Positions 38,247 through 46,964 of a DNA stretch of 49,945 nt are shown in pieces (positions within the stretch are counted from its first letter, which is position 1; each line of letters starts with the position of its first letter). Position numbers and translations under genes: made by a program. The DNA lies in the IMG/VR virus record IMGVR_UViG_3300005253_000501, positions 1-49,945 of that record; one strand, written 5' to 3'. The notes beneath the pieces were generated by a model. It was not told the DNA's origin. It saw only the letters and a list, made by a program, of their open reading frames with translations, and did not search any database. The DNA comes from a virus.

Positions 38247-38438
38247 ATGTCTGGAAAAGGTTCTGGTCCCAGAGAGGGTCAATACAGCAAGCAATCACGT
38301 AAGGCATTCGCCGAGGGTTATGATAGAATCTGGGGGTGTAAAGTATGCAATGGTAAAGGATTTCATTTAGATTATGATAGTATTCAAAAGAGACAAGTAA
38401 AAACAACCTGCTTAATCTGTAATGGTTTGGGAATATGA
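38247..38438 (+). CDS. DnaJ-like zinc finger protein
   Basis: 63 residues: CKVCNGKGFHLDYDS then TTCLICNGLGI, two CxxCxGxG-type motifs as in the DnaJ central zinc domain. The other DnaJ parts are missing. Ribosome site TTAGGAGTTAAAA. Confidence 0.65.
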   Translation: MSGKGSGPREGQYSKQSRKAFAEGYDRIWGCKVCNGKGFHLDYDSIQKRQVKTTCLICNGLGI

Positions 38439-38441
38439 AAT

Positions 38442-38675
38442 ATGAAAGCATTTAAAAAATGGTGGGCAAAAGAACACCCACCGGGAACTTATCATTATGA
38501 AAAAGTTCATGACTGTATCGCCGGTGAAACTTGGAAAGCAGCTTTAGAATGGGTATATGACAAACTGGATCACAGCCAAGAACATGAAGAAATAAAAGAT
38601 GTTATAGAGGAAGAATTAACCCCACGTGAATTTCACCCCGGCTGTCCTGATAATGATTTGGAGAAAATTCGATGA
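38442..38675 (+). CDS. Small protein, unknown
   Basis: 77 residues: FKKWWAKEHPPGTYHYEKVH, ETWKAALEWVYDKLD, then an acidic tail. The KKWW and WKAALEWV phrases are seen in small phage proteins of unknown role. Overlaps the next gene by 4 bases. Confidence 0.6.
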   Translation: MKAFKKWWAKEHPPGTYHYEKVHDCIAGETWKAALEWVYDKLDHSQEHEEIKDVIEEELTPREFHPGCPDNDLEKIR

Positions 38676-39502
38676 CTATAAAAAAAGAAACAGGCAAAGA
38701 ACGAGTGTTTAATACTGGAGCTAAGAAACAAGCTGCATCCGGTAAAGGTACTCCGGTTTTTATACCGGGCGATGCTATCCTTGATATAGCAAAACACTTT
38801 GAAGATGGTGCGGAGCATTATGGTGCTCGTAATTGGGAAGCAGGAATTCCATTATCAGAATTATTGAATTCACTTGAGCGTCACTTACAGCAACTAAAGA
38901 TGGGCATGACCGATGAGTCACATGATCGAGCAATGGTTTGGAACGCAATAGTATATCTTGCAACGAAACTAAGAATTGAAGCTGGGATATTACCAGCAGA
39001 ACTCAATGATATGCCTAAATATGGAAAGCTTATGATTGGTCAAATTGATGCTGAAAATATCCTTAAAGAAGAATTTGACGAATCTCCCTATACTCTGGAA
39101 GATGGAGAAGCTATTGATAAAGTGATAGAAGATAGTGATGCTCGTATTCAAGAGGCCTGCAATAGACTTTATGGTAAATCTAAATCCGAATCTGAAGAGA
39201 AATTAGTAAGATGCAATGCTGTTACTTTTGGTTGTGTTAAAAGTAGATGTCCACATGAAGAGCCACATAAATATACAATAGCTTGTAATGAAAGTGGGCT
39301 ATGTAAAGCATGTAAACGTAGCAGATGTGAAGGGTTTTGTATTGAAATAGAAGGTCAGGCTGATCTTGAGAATGTAAAGTATTGTCGAGATTGTGTACAT
39401 CACACACCCAGAGGAAAAGTTTGTCTCGAAGGAATAATGCTATCAGGGGAGGATCAGGAAGTAGGAACTTGTCAATTATACGAACCTAATCACAAGAAGT
39501 GA
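38672..39502 (+). CDS. dATP/dGTP diphosphohydrolase-like (DUF5664) protein with Cys-rich tail
   Basis: 276 residues. The N-terminal 110 follow the DUF5664 pattern: VFNTGAKKQA, PGDAILDIAKHFEDGAEHYG, ARNWEAGIPLSELLNSLERH, DRAMVWNAIVYLATK. This family includes the MazZ enzyme of phages with 2-aminoadenine DNA, but many members occur elsewhere. The C-terminal 95 residues carry Cys groups (CVKSRCPHEEPHKYTIAC, CKACKRSRCEGFC, CRDCVH), probably zinc sites, an unusual addition. No PurZ-like gene was seen. Confidence 0.7.
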   Translation: MTIKKETGKERVFNTGAKKQAASGKGTPVFIPGDAILDIAKHFEDGAEHYGARNWEAGIPLSELLNSLERHLQQLKMGMTDESHDRAMVWNAIVYLATKLRIEAGILPAELNDMPKYGKLMIGQIDAENILKEEFDESPYTLEDGEAIDKVIEDSDARIQEACNRLYGKSKSESEEKLVRCNAVTFGCVKSRCPHEEPHKYTIACNESGLCKACKRSRCEGFCIEIEGQADLENVKYCRDCVHHTPRGKVCLEGIMLSGEDQEVGTCQLYEPNHKK

Positions 39503-39525
39503 AATTTTTATTAGGAGAAAACTTG

Positions 39526-39978
39526 ATGCAAAGTAATATAAGAATTAGTGCTTATTTTTCACATCCAATTAGGGGACCAAAGGGAAAAGATGCTACAATT
39601 AAAGATATGCAACTTAACAATGATATTGCTATATTAGTCAGCGGTATGGTTAAACAAGCCTTACCTGTTCTGGATTTATATGTGCCTGCCGTTCACGATG
39701 AGTATATTATTGAGGCATATTTCAATAAAACCCATACTGAACACGATATTCTGGAAATTGATAAGATCATCCTTGCAAGGCGTGATATTATGATTATCTT
39801 TGCGTATAAAGGTGTAGTGTCAAATGGTATGCAGATAGAAACGGCTCATGCCAAAGAGCTTGGTATTCCTATTTTCAGATTTCAAAGTATTACTGGAATT
39901 AACGCATTGGTTGAAAATATATTGAATTGGTATTACATTAGACAAACATCAAGAAATCAGGATACATGTATATCTTAA
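39526..39978 (+). CDS. Nucleoside deoxyribosyltransferase-like (DUF4406-type) protein
   Basis: 150 residues from ATG at 39526 after TTAGGAGAAAACTTG. RISAYFSHPIRGPKGKDATI, VPAVHDEYIIEAYF, LEIDKIILARRDIMIIFAYK, SNGMQIETAHAKELGIPIF follow the layout of small deoxyribosyltransferase-like phage proteins: an N-terminal ligand loop and a late GMQIE glutamate. Possibly nucleotide salvage. Second protein of this fold class here, with 37162-37542. Confidence 0.65.
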   Translation: MQSNIRISAYFSHPIRGPKGKDATIKDMQLNNDIAILVSGMVKQALPVLDLYVPAVHDEYIIEAYFNKTHTEHDILEIDKIILARRDIMIIFAYKGVVSNGMQIETAHAKELGIPIFRFQSITGINALVENILNWYYIRQTSRNQDTCIS

Positions 39979-39989
39979 AGGAGCTAAAG

Positions 39990-40337
39990 ATGGGTTTACC
40001 TATACATTTTGCTGTATCTCGTGATGGTTTTAGACTTGCTTGTAAAGTAATAGGAAATATGGATGATTCAAATATTAGAGCCACATTTAGAAAAAGGTAT
40101 GTAACTTGTAAAAATTGTGTCAGAACTGAAGCTTTTAGGAAAATAAATATGGAAACATCAACAATAGAAATGAAAAATATTGAGATAATTTTTGGAGCAA
40201 CCACAGATTTATCTTGGTGGAACATTGGTCTTCATTGGTCAAAAATGTCAACTGCTACTGGGAATAAATCCTTTATACTATCTATCAATATTTTATGCTT
40301 TAGATTCTGGGTAGAAATTTGGAGGTGGAAGAAATGA
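39990..40337 (+). CDS. Small protein with C-x2-C motif, unknown
   Basis: 115 residues from ATG at 39990 after AAAGGAGCTAAAG. HFAVSRDGFRLACKVIG and RYVTCKNCVRTEAF; the same arrangement occurs at the end of the metallophosphoesterase that follows. C-terminal ILCFRFWVEIWRWKK resembles 36921-37073. A composite of two small modules. Confidence 0.55.
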   Translation: MGLPIHFAVSRDGFRLACKVIGNMDDSNIRATFRKRYVTCKNCVRTEAFRKINMETSTIEMKNIEIIFGATTDLSWWNIGLHWSKMSTATGNKSFILSINILCFRFWVEIWRWKK

Positions 40338-41224
40338 TAATTGGGATAGTGGGAGATTTGCATTTGCCCGGAGTTCGACCGGGGTATCTTGACTTCTGTA
40401 CTGATACCTTTGAAGAATATGGAGTAGATCAAATTATTGCTATTGGTGATATATTAGATTGGCACAGTATTAACTTCCATACTCGTGAACCACAATGCCC
40501 CGGACCAAAAGCTGAATTTGATTTAGCATTTGCTGAGATAGGGAAATGGAAAAGTAGATTTCCTAAATTAAAATGGTGTATTGGGAACCATGATGAACTT
40601 CCTGCTCGTGTAGCAAAAAGTGTCAGTCTCCCTGAATTTGTATTAAAATCTTATAACGAACTTTGGGATGTTCCTGATTGGGAAATTGACTTTTCTTTTT
40701 TAATTGATGAAACAATGTATAAACATGGTACGGGATGTAGTGGTATTCATCCAGCTTACAATTTGATGAATAAAATGAAGATGTCAGTAGTAATAGGACA
40801 TTGTCACTCAAGAGGAGGAATGAAGTGGAGCCAAAATCCTATAAAGAGATTTTTCTCTCTTGATGTTGGTTGTGGGATTAGTGAAAAAGAATGGCAATTT
40901 GCTTATGGCAGAGATATGGCTGAACGACCCTTCCTTGGATGTGGTATAGTAGATGATGGTCAGCCAATTTCAGTAGCTATGAAGTGTAGTAAAGGTGAGA
41001 AGTACCATGATTCGAGATTTAAGAAACCACATAAAGCTAAATCGAAGTACGTAGGTAGGAAGATAATTAGGAAGATAATTAAGAAGAAAGCAGCTGTACA
41101 TCTTGAATTAACTTCTGGAATGACGGTAGCTTGTGGAATAGGAGCTTGTGGCATTAGTAGATTTAATAAAAAGAAAGTAACTTGTAGGAATTGCAAGAGG
41201 ACTAAAGCTTGGAAGGAGGGATAA
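40334..41224 (+). CDS. Metallophosphoesterase with C-terminal zinc-knuckle module
   Basis: 296 residues from ATG at 40334 after GGAGGTGGAAGAA. IVGDLHLPG, IAIGDILDWHS, CIGNHDE and VIGHCHSRGG are the calcineurin-type metal motifs in order. After about residue 245 a basic linker (RKIIRKIIKKKA) leads to VTCRNCKRTKAW, the CxxC module also found in the previous gene. Substrate unknown; related phage enzymes act on DNA ends or cyclic nucleotides. Confidence 0.8.
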   Translation: MIIGIVGDLHLPGVRPGYLDFCTDTFEEYGVDQIIAIGDILDWHSINFHTREPQCPGPKAEFDLAFAEIGKWKSRFPKLKWCIGNHDELPARVAKSVSLPEFVLKSYNELWDVPDWEIDFSFLIDETMYKHGTGCSGIHPAYNLMNKMKMSVVIGHCHSRGGMKWSQNPIKRFFSLDVGCGISEKEWQFAYGRDMAERPFLGCGIVDDGQPISVAMKCSKGEKYHDSRFKKPHKAKSKYVGRKIIRKIIKKKAAVHLELTSGMTVACGIGACGISRFNKKKVTCRNCKRTKAWKEG

Positions 41225-41499
41225 TGACTACTAAAGTAGTTAATAAAAGAAAAGAAAATTACGATGTATATATAGGTAGAGGTAGTAAATGGGGGAATCC
41301 CTTCATAATTGGTATAGATGGGGATAGAGAAGAGGTTATTAAAAAATATAAAGCTTGGGCTTTAGAAACACCTTATTTATTGAGAAGTTTAGTAGAATTA
41401 GAAAATAAAGTTTTAGGGTGTTATTGTAAGCCCTTGGCTTGTCATGGTGACGTTTTAATTGAATTGATAGAGGAATATTGTAGAGGAGAAATAATATGA
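41224..41499 (+). CDS. DUF4326 protein
   Basis: 91 residues from ATG at 41224. YDVYIGRGSKWGNPFIIG, GDREEVIKKYKAWAL, LENKVLGCYCKPLACHGDVL match DUF4326, a small family common in phages with a C-x-C-x(4)-C-H site. Function unknown. Confidence 0.8.
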   Translation: MTTKVVNKRKENYDVYIGRGSKWGNPFIIGIDGDREEVIKKYKAWALETPYLLRSLVELENKVLGCYCKPLACHGDVLIELIEEYCRGEII

Positions 41500-41621
41500 A
41501 TAAATTTATGAGATTTGCTATACCTATTACCGGGGTAGTGATCCTGATACTTGTAGATTTTCGTATTGCTATTGCTGTTGTTTGTCTTGTTTGGGGGCAT
41601 AATTTGGAATATCATAAATGA
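41496..41621 (+). CDS. Small membrane protein
   Basis: 41 residues with two short hydrophobic stretches (FAIPITGVVILILV, FRIAIAVVCLVWG). Start overlaps the previous stop; its own stop overlaps the next start (ATGA). Confidence 0.55.
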   Translation: MNKFMRFAIPITGVVILILVDFRIAIAVVCLVWGHNLEYHK

Positions 41622-41887
41622 ATGATTGTGAAACTTGTAAGCATTGTAAACCTGATCCAGAAGAACCATATCTCTGGGTATGTGAAATAACAGGAATAGC
41701 ATTAGGTATTATGATTGATTGTAAATTTAAGGAGACAAGTATGAAGAGTGAAGTAACAAGGTTTTCAGTAACAAAGTACGAGCGGGATACTGATGGAAAT
41801 GTAGTAAAACAAACAATAATTGAGGGTACTGGAAATGTACCTCCGACTAATGAACCAGATGTCAAAAGAGCAGACAGGGTGGAGTAA
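41618..41887 (+). CDS. Small Cys-rich protein, last gene of the early arm
   Basis: 89 residues: DCETCKHCKPDPEEPYLWVC then a Cys in DCKF, a likely metal site, and a polar C-terminus. It ends just before the bidirectional terminator. Confidence 0.6.
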   Translation: MNDCETCKHCKPDPEEPYLWVCEITGIALGIMIDCKFKETSMKSEVTRFSVTKYERDTDGNVVKQTIIEGTGNVPPTNEPDVKRADRVE

Positions 41888-41902
41888 CAAAGAGTAGTTA
41901 CG

Positions 41903-41931
41903 AATAAAGGGCAGGATTACTGCCCTTTATT
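41903..41931. terminator. Bidirectional terminator between convergent arms
   Basis: AATAAAGGGCAG (41903-41914), loop GATTA, CTGCCCTTTATT (41920-41931): a perfect 12-base stem with A/T-rich ends on both strands. It separates the plus-strand early arm from the minus-strand late arm and includes the stop codon of the band-7 gene. Confidence 0.85.
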
Positions 41932-42448
41932 CTTCTAATGCAGTATTAGTCAGCAACCGGATATTTCTCGTCTTGCCTATATCTGTTATTCCTACCGAAA
42001 GAACATCAATCCCCCAGCCACGAGCCTTAGCCTGCAATGCTTTGGTAATTACATCCTTCATCTCAACTACCTGAATCTCATCCCTTGTAGAAACAGTTAT
42101 GTAATCCACACACGCAACAAGAGCTAAGTTCTGCAAACTCTGATCGTAATCCTGCACCTTCATAATAGCAGCAGTAGCATTCTTGATCCTGTACTTGATA
42201 GCAAGACCGATGCAAAGATCAACTTGGTCAAAGGACCATACACTCTGAATCCTTACATCTTTGACCTGTGGCATGACAGCTATTACAGCCATCTGTTGTA
42301 TCAAAGGCCAATATATGTACCATCCCGGAATAAGAGGATAGGTGTACCTGCCTAACGTAATACGACACCCACCTTCATCTGGATTGACCATATAAAGTCG
42401 AGGAAATATGCTCAGTAACCTATCAAAAATTTGTCTCAGCCAGTTCAT
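41927..42448 (-). CDS. SPFH/band-7 (prohibitin-like) domain protein
   Basis: 173 residues. VNPDEGGCRITLGRYTYPLI then GWYIYWPLIQQM is the start of the SPFH/band-7 fold. IQSVWSFDQVDLCIGLAIKY, LALVACVDYITVSTRDEI and ALQAKARGWGIDVLSVGITD continue it. A short hydrophobic N-terminus (RQIFDRLLSIFPRLY) could associate with the membrane. Host members such as HflK/HflC control the FtsH protease. A phage copy might modify that complex or the membrane at lysis. It neighbours the holin-like gene. Confidence 0.75.
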   Translation of the reverse strand: MNWLRQIFDRLLSIFPRLYMVNPDEGGCRITLGRYTYPLIPGWYIYWPLIQQMAVIAVMPQVKDVRIQSVWSFDQVDLCIGLAIKYRIKNATAAIMKVQDYDQSLQNLALVACVDYITVSTRDEIQVVEMKDVITKALQAKARGWGIDVLSVGITDIGKTRNIRLLTNTALEE

Positions 42449-42458
42449 ACCCTATCTC

Positions 42459-42659
42459 CTATGTCACTATTGCTGCCACTAAAGCTCCTGTTAAAGCAAG
42501 CACCGCTGCTACAAGAATGAATAGAAACTTATTGTGATGAGCGAGGTGGTTAGATAACTGTTCCTTTACCCAGCCCATATCAGTTTCTACTCGTACCAAT
42601 GCCTGTGCTATTTCGTCTAATCTATTTTCAGCGTCCACGTCTGGTTGACCTCCTGCCAC
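42459..42659 (-). CDS. XhlA/holin-like membrane protein
   Basis: 66 residues from GTG at 42659 (AGAGGTAGAC upstream). A helical charged N-terminal half (EIAQALVRVETDMGWVKEQL) and one C-terminal membrane span (LFILVAAVLALTGALVAAIV), the layout of XhlA-type lysis accessory proteins. Overlaps the end of the giant virion gene. Confidence 0.6.
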   Translation of the reverse strand: MAGGQPDVDAENRLDEIAQALVRVETDMGWVKEQLSNHLAHHNKFLFILVAAVLALTGALVAAIVT

Positions 42660-45600
42660 GTCTACCTCTACGAGATGATTTTTTAGCTGCTTTCTCTTGT
42701 TCTTTTCTTAGAGCATATTTGCTCCATATCAATCTACGCATATCTTCAGTCTCACCGTCACCAAGAGCAATGATACCCTTAATTGAACGCTGTGGTTGAG
42801 AAAAGGGAATCCCCTTTAACTTTGCAGCAACAGAAGCATATTTCCAAGGATCAGTTGGGTCTTTTGCAAGCCTTTGCATATCATTAGCTATACCGAAACC
42901 AACAGGTAATCTAATATTACTGTAACCTTGAATGATTGAACTGGCAAAACTACCAACTACAAATAATGGAGCTACCATATAAGTTGCTATATCCTGAACA
43001 ACTTCTTTTGGTTCTTCAGGTGGTGCAAATCCTCTATTTATCATCCCCATCAACATAGCAGGGAAAAGTAATGAAAACAATACCTTATATGCTACCATAG
43101 CATTTCCAATTTCTCCTCGCACCCTTGCCATTACAATGTCATCACGCCAATAATTGTAATGTTTATTTATCTGATTCTGAAATGTACTAAAAGATTTTTC
43201 CCAAGCTGAACCTCTGAAAAATGCTGGGAGGTCCATAATATCTGCCATAGGCTGAGTCTTTTCAACTATACCATCAGCATAAGATATAGCATCTGTTTCA
43301 CTCATACCATCTTCTATACCTAATTCATAGGCACTTTTCCAAACTACAACAACAGTATGCTGATCCATAAATTTTATAGGTGCAAGAGATATTTCAGCTA
43401 ATTTTATATGTCTACCCAATACATCCCGTGCAGTTTTAGATTTAGCTAAAACTCTTAATTCCCGCTCCATTGAACGAGTACGCATTGTAGGAGATTTAGC
43501 ATATACCATATCCCTCATAACTGCACTATCACCATAAAAATCTTTAGCAAAATTCTTAATAACTTTTCCTATTAACCGAGGATCATCTGCTATGCCAATG
43601 AAAGTAGATAAAGGTTGTCTCATCATAGATAAAACATTAAAACCAAGAGCAGCTACAACAGAATTTTTTCGTAAGACATTCAAAACAGTACCAATATAGG
43701 TAGTCTCTAATGTAGTTCTCTCACTTGCAATATCTTGTATCCATTTTTGTAATACCTTAGTACCCCAACCTCTTGTCTTGGCATCAAGTCTTTTCTGAAA
43801 TTCTGGATCACTTGCAATCTTACCGGCTTTATACGCCATAGGAGCTACAGCTTTATACCATTCAACTTGCATAGCATTTTCATGGAAATTACTAATAGCA
43901 TCTAAACGTAATTGTCCGACAGCTTTCTCTTTTCTTGGTATTACCGGTCCCTTTTTAACATCTCTCTTAGGGACACCTCTTCTACTATTTTCCTGTTCTA
44001 CTAAATCTTCATAAGCTATTGTTTTTGTTCTTCCCTTTTCATCTACAAATATTCGAGAATACCCTTCATGTTGTGGAAGGACATTACCTGTAACAGCATT
44101 ATATACTTTTGATATAGACTCATATCCATCAGCATATTCTTGAAGCATCCAATCTCCAAGACCAACAACCTTATCATCCATTTGACTAATTACTTCATTC
44201 ATCTGTTTAGTAGTCATTTTATTACCTACCTGTAAATGACGTAATTTACCTTTATCAAATTTAGCCATATATACTTCAAGAGCCTCAGTAGCAGAGAACT
44301 TCTTTCCATCTACTTCAATAGCATACTTTGCGTTCTTTCTTTTATCAAACAATTCATCTACAGTTATACCAGAATCATCAATTGCCTGTCTGAATTTATT
44401 AGTAGCCATCATTCTTTTAATTGCACCAAGAGAAGTAGCTGCCCTAAACCCCTTCCAAAAGAGATTATTCAAAACACCCTTCCATGCTTTAGGATGTGTT
44501 CCAGCATCTCTGTGTTCTTTACCAATAGTAGAATCAACACTATGAAGAATATTAGAAACACGTCTTGAATGTATATCGTAACCTGCTACAAAATCCTTAA
44601 ACTTATTCCAATCTTTCTTAAATCTGTTAGTTTCAGACAAACCAAGAATTTCTCCGGTATTCTCTACTGGATCAATAGCATTTCTTGCATCCTCAATATC
44701 ATGTTTCATAGTTTCTTCATTAAGACTCACCAATGCAAGATCATAATGTTGAAAATTCTGTACCATCTCTAAAGCTTCATCTATTTCAATATCAAAGGCT
44801 TCAGAAGCACCAGCAATAGCATCCCGTTGATCCTCATCCATATCAGCTAACTGTTCTTCAGTAATAGCTGATCTGTATCCTTGATGCTTCATTGAGTCAA
44901 TAGAATCTTCTTGCATAAGATTTTGAGTTACAGCCATTTCTACTGAGAGATTGAATGCTGTACCCGGAAGAGGCAATAGGGCCATAGCCTTAGCAGACTC
45001 TTTGGCAGTAATAAGTAATCTGTGTACTCTTTGCTTTAAGTAAGTAGCATCAACCTCAATACCATATCCACTATATACCTGAGCAATATCTTCAGCAGAT
45101 ATTTCTATAACATCCTGTATTACTTCCTCCCCTACTTGAGTACCTAACTTTTTCATATAACCAATACCGAGTCTCTTCATTATATTGGTAGTTGTACGTT
45201 TAGTAATTTCTTGTAATGCTTTTTTAGAAGCAACATCACCAAGTTTTATAAATTGACTCATTTGTAATACTTCAACCAAAGCATAAGGAATACCCGCAAT
45301 TCCAGCTATCTTCAATGCTTTTTCTTTAGGAACACCTTGATCGAGCATATTAGCATACATTGCACCAGTACCCTGCTTGTACATAAAATGTCCCGCACCT
45401 GCTCTCATACCCCACTGGAAACCCTTCTTTGCTCCGAACCTTATAGCAGCAGGAACAGTAACAAGTTCTTCTGGAGTAGCAACTTGGGGTCCAAGTTGAC
45501 CAGCCACAACCGCTGCACCTGCACCAACAGCACCACCGACAACAGCACCAACAGCACCACCGACAACAGCTTTTGGACCTGATTGAAACCATTGTCCCAT

Positions 45601-45960
45601 AACTCTTGTATTACCATAAATAACATCACCGAGAAAACTACTACTTATGGGATCAACCCGATCTACATACTGTAAATCGTTTCTTATTCTTAAAGCTTCT
45701 TCTTCATTGCCAATACCTGTAGCAGCAGAATCATATACAGCTATATCAGCAAGAACAGAATCCTTCCCTCTGGAATAAGCCTCTCCCATCTTAGCAAAAA
45801 ATCCTCGTTCTTGAGGACCAACAGTAACTCCAATTTGATTAGCAAAATCATTAAAGCTCATCTTATTTGCATAATACTTACTATGAAATCGAGAAGCTAA
45901 CTCTGCATCTGGTACAGCATCATATTCAGGATTGCGTCTCCGAAATTGGTCAATATTCAA
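42628..45960 (-). CDS. Giant internal virion (DNA ejection-type) protein
   Basis: 1110 residues from TTG at 45960, behind CACGGGGGTTTA. The start NIDQFRRRNPEYDAVPDAEL and ASRFHSKYYANKMSFNDFAN is a helical N-terminal motif seen in phage internal virion proteins. Residues about 125-175 are Gly/Ala-rich and hydrophobic (GGAVGAVVGGAVGAGAAVVA), a likely membrane-active part. The remainder is helical, and the end is extremely basic (KKSSRRGRRGRRSTRRG), fit for DNA binding. Size and place match ejection proteins that pass into the cell with the DNA. Confidence 0.7.
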   Translation of the reverse strand: MNIDQFRRRNPEYDAVPDAELASRFHSKYYANKMSFNDFANQIGVTVGPQERGFFAKMGEAYSRGKDSVLADIAVYDSAATGIGNEEEALRIRNDLQYVDRVDPISSSFLGDVIYGNTRVMGQWFQSGPKAVVGGAVGAVVGGAVGAGAAVVAGQLGPQVATPEELVTVPAAIRFGAKKGFQWGMRAGAGHFMYKQGTGAMYANMLDQGVPKEKALKIAGIAGIPYALVEVLQMSQFIKLGDVASKKALQEITKRTTTNIMKRLGIGYMKKLGTQVGEEVIQDVIEISAEDIAQVYSGYGIEVDATYLKQRVHRLLITAKESAKAMALLPLPGTAFNLSVEMAVTQNLMQEDSIDSMKHQGYRSAITEEQLADMDEDQRDAIAGASEAFDIEIDEALEMVQNFQHYDLALVSLNEETMKHDIEDARNAIDPVENTGEILGLSETNRFKKDWNKFKDFVAGYDIHSRRVSNILHSVDSTIGKEHRDAGTHPKAWKGVLNNLFWKGFRAATSLGAIKRMMATNKFRQAIDDSGITVDELFDKRKNAKYAIEVDGKKFSATEALEVYMAKFDKGKLRHLQVGNKMTTKQMNEVISQMDDKVVGLGDWMLQEYADGYESISKVYNAVTGNVLPQHEGYSRIFVDEKGRTKTIAYEDLVEQENSRRGVPKRDVKKGPVIPRKEKAVGQLRLDAISNFHENAMQVEWYKAVAPMAYKAGKIASDPEFQKRLDAKTRGWGTKVLQKWIQDIASERTTLETTYIGTVLNVLRKNSVVAALGFNVLSMMRQPLSTFIGIADDPRLIGKVIKNFAKDFYGDSAVMRDMVYAKSPTMRTRSMERELRVLAKSKTARDVLGRHIKLAEISLAPIKFMDQHTVVVVWKSAYELGIEDGMSETDAISYADGIVEKTQPMADIMDLPAFFRGSAWEKSFSTFQNQINKHYNYWRDDIVMARVRGEIGNAMVAYKVLFSLLFPAMLMGMINRGFAPPEEPKEVVQDIATYMVAPLFVVGSFASSIIQGYSNIRLPVGFGIANDMQRLAKDPTDPWKYASVAAKLKGIPFSQPQRSIKGIIALGDGETEDMRRLIWSKYALRKEQEKAAKKSSRRGRRGRRSTRRGR

Positions 45961-46047
45961 AATAAACCCCCGTGATGAATTTTACGATGACAGTTAGCAC
46001 ATAATAGTAAACAATTATTGATCTCTTTTATAACTTCTTCTTTTCAT
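45957..46047 (-). pseudogene. Remnant of an HNH endonuclease
   Basis: After a ribosome site AAGGAGACAG and an ATG at 46047 the frame is shifted. In the next frame KEEVIKEINNCLLLCANCHR then KIHHGGLF and a stop is read, the characteristic C-terminus of a different HNH family. The bulk of the nuclease is missing. The stop overlaps the TTG start of the giant virion gene (TTGA). Confidence 0.65.
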
Positions 46048-46076
46048 TCTCTGTCTCCTTATTCAAAATTTACTTC

Positions 46077-46946
46077 TTATAGCCACGCACGATAGGGATA
46101 ATCCTCCTGAATACGTCCTGTAGGTTTACTTCGTTCCGAAAATTGAGATTCAAAAGGTTCAGGTGGTCCCATTTCTTCGTAAGATGTTCTCTTCCTATTA
46201 GGATCAACACCACCAACATCCCAAGGATCACCACTTCCTTCTCCAAGTTCTTTCAAAATTTCTTGTATTCTTCTTTCAGAATATCCCAATGCCATCTTAT
46301 CTTGGGCAGAAGCTAATACCCACTCACCCTCTTTATTTTTTCTTGCCATTCCTTTTCCTCTAATACCCCAAACAGGATAAAAATCTCCCTCTGTTTCAGA
46401 AAAACTATCTATAACTTCCTGATGGTGTTTAAGGTCCCTCTCCAAATCCCTTCGAGAATCTTCCGCAGATTTCTGTAATTTCATCATATCCATAGGAGTC
46501 ATTCCTTTTTGCTCTCTAATCTGTGGAGCACCCGGACCCATACGATGCTTTGCTTCAGCATTTATTTTGAATTGTTCCTTCTGTTTATCTGTAATCCAAT
46601 CGGCATCATCAATGGCTTTCATTGTTGTTTCAAATTCTTGTTCTTTGAGAGATTGTTTATTATACTCATCCTGCTTCTCTTGCATACGAAGTTGTTCCGT
46701 CATCAGGAAATCATTCTCCTGTGACATTTGAATTTTCTGGAACTCCCAAGCATATCTCTGTTTCATGGCCTCTTGCTGTGCATCAGCTTGAAATTTAGCC
46801 ACAGCCATGCGAGACTGCTCTGCATAAAGACTCTTAGCAATATCTACAGCAATGGCCTGTTGTCTCCTTTGATCCTGTGCTGCACCTGCAATCTGAGCAA
46901 GTCGAATAATAGAATCAATTCCACCATGCTTTATTCTAAAACCCAT
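46077..46946 (-). CDS. Helical virion-associated protein
   Basis: 289 residues, long helices rich in Gln, Lys and Glu (IAGAAQDQRRQQAIAVDIAK, QEAMKQRYAWEFQKIQMSQE) and a polar C-terminus. Such proteins next to the giant ejection protein are often part of the internal core. Not recognised by sequence. Confidence 0.65.
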   Translation of the reverse strand: MGFRIKHGGIDSIIRLAQIAGAAQDQRRQQAIAVDIAKSLYAEQSRMAVAKFQADAQQEAMKQRYAWEFQKIQMSQENDFLMTEQLRMQEKQDEYNKQSLKEQEFETTMKAIDDADWITDKQKEQFKINAEAKHRMGPGAPQIREQKGMTPMDMMKLQKSAEDSRRDLERDLKHHQEVIDSFSETEGDFYPVWGIRGKGMARKNKEGEWVLASAQDKMALGYSERRIQEILKELGEGSGDPWDVGGVDPNRKRTSYEEMGPPEPFESQFSERSKPTGRIQEDYPYRAWL

Positions 46947-46964
46947 TTTTTCTCCTATAATAGA

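Noticed and set aside
38672-39502. Evidence that the phage uses 2-aminoadenine DNA
   Set aside because: Only a DUF5664-like domain is present; no PurZ-like gene was seen, and the family is widespread in ordinary phages.
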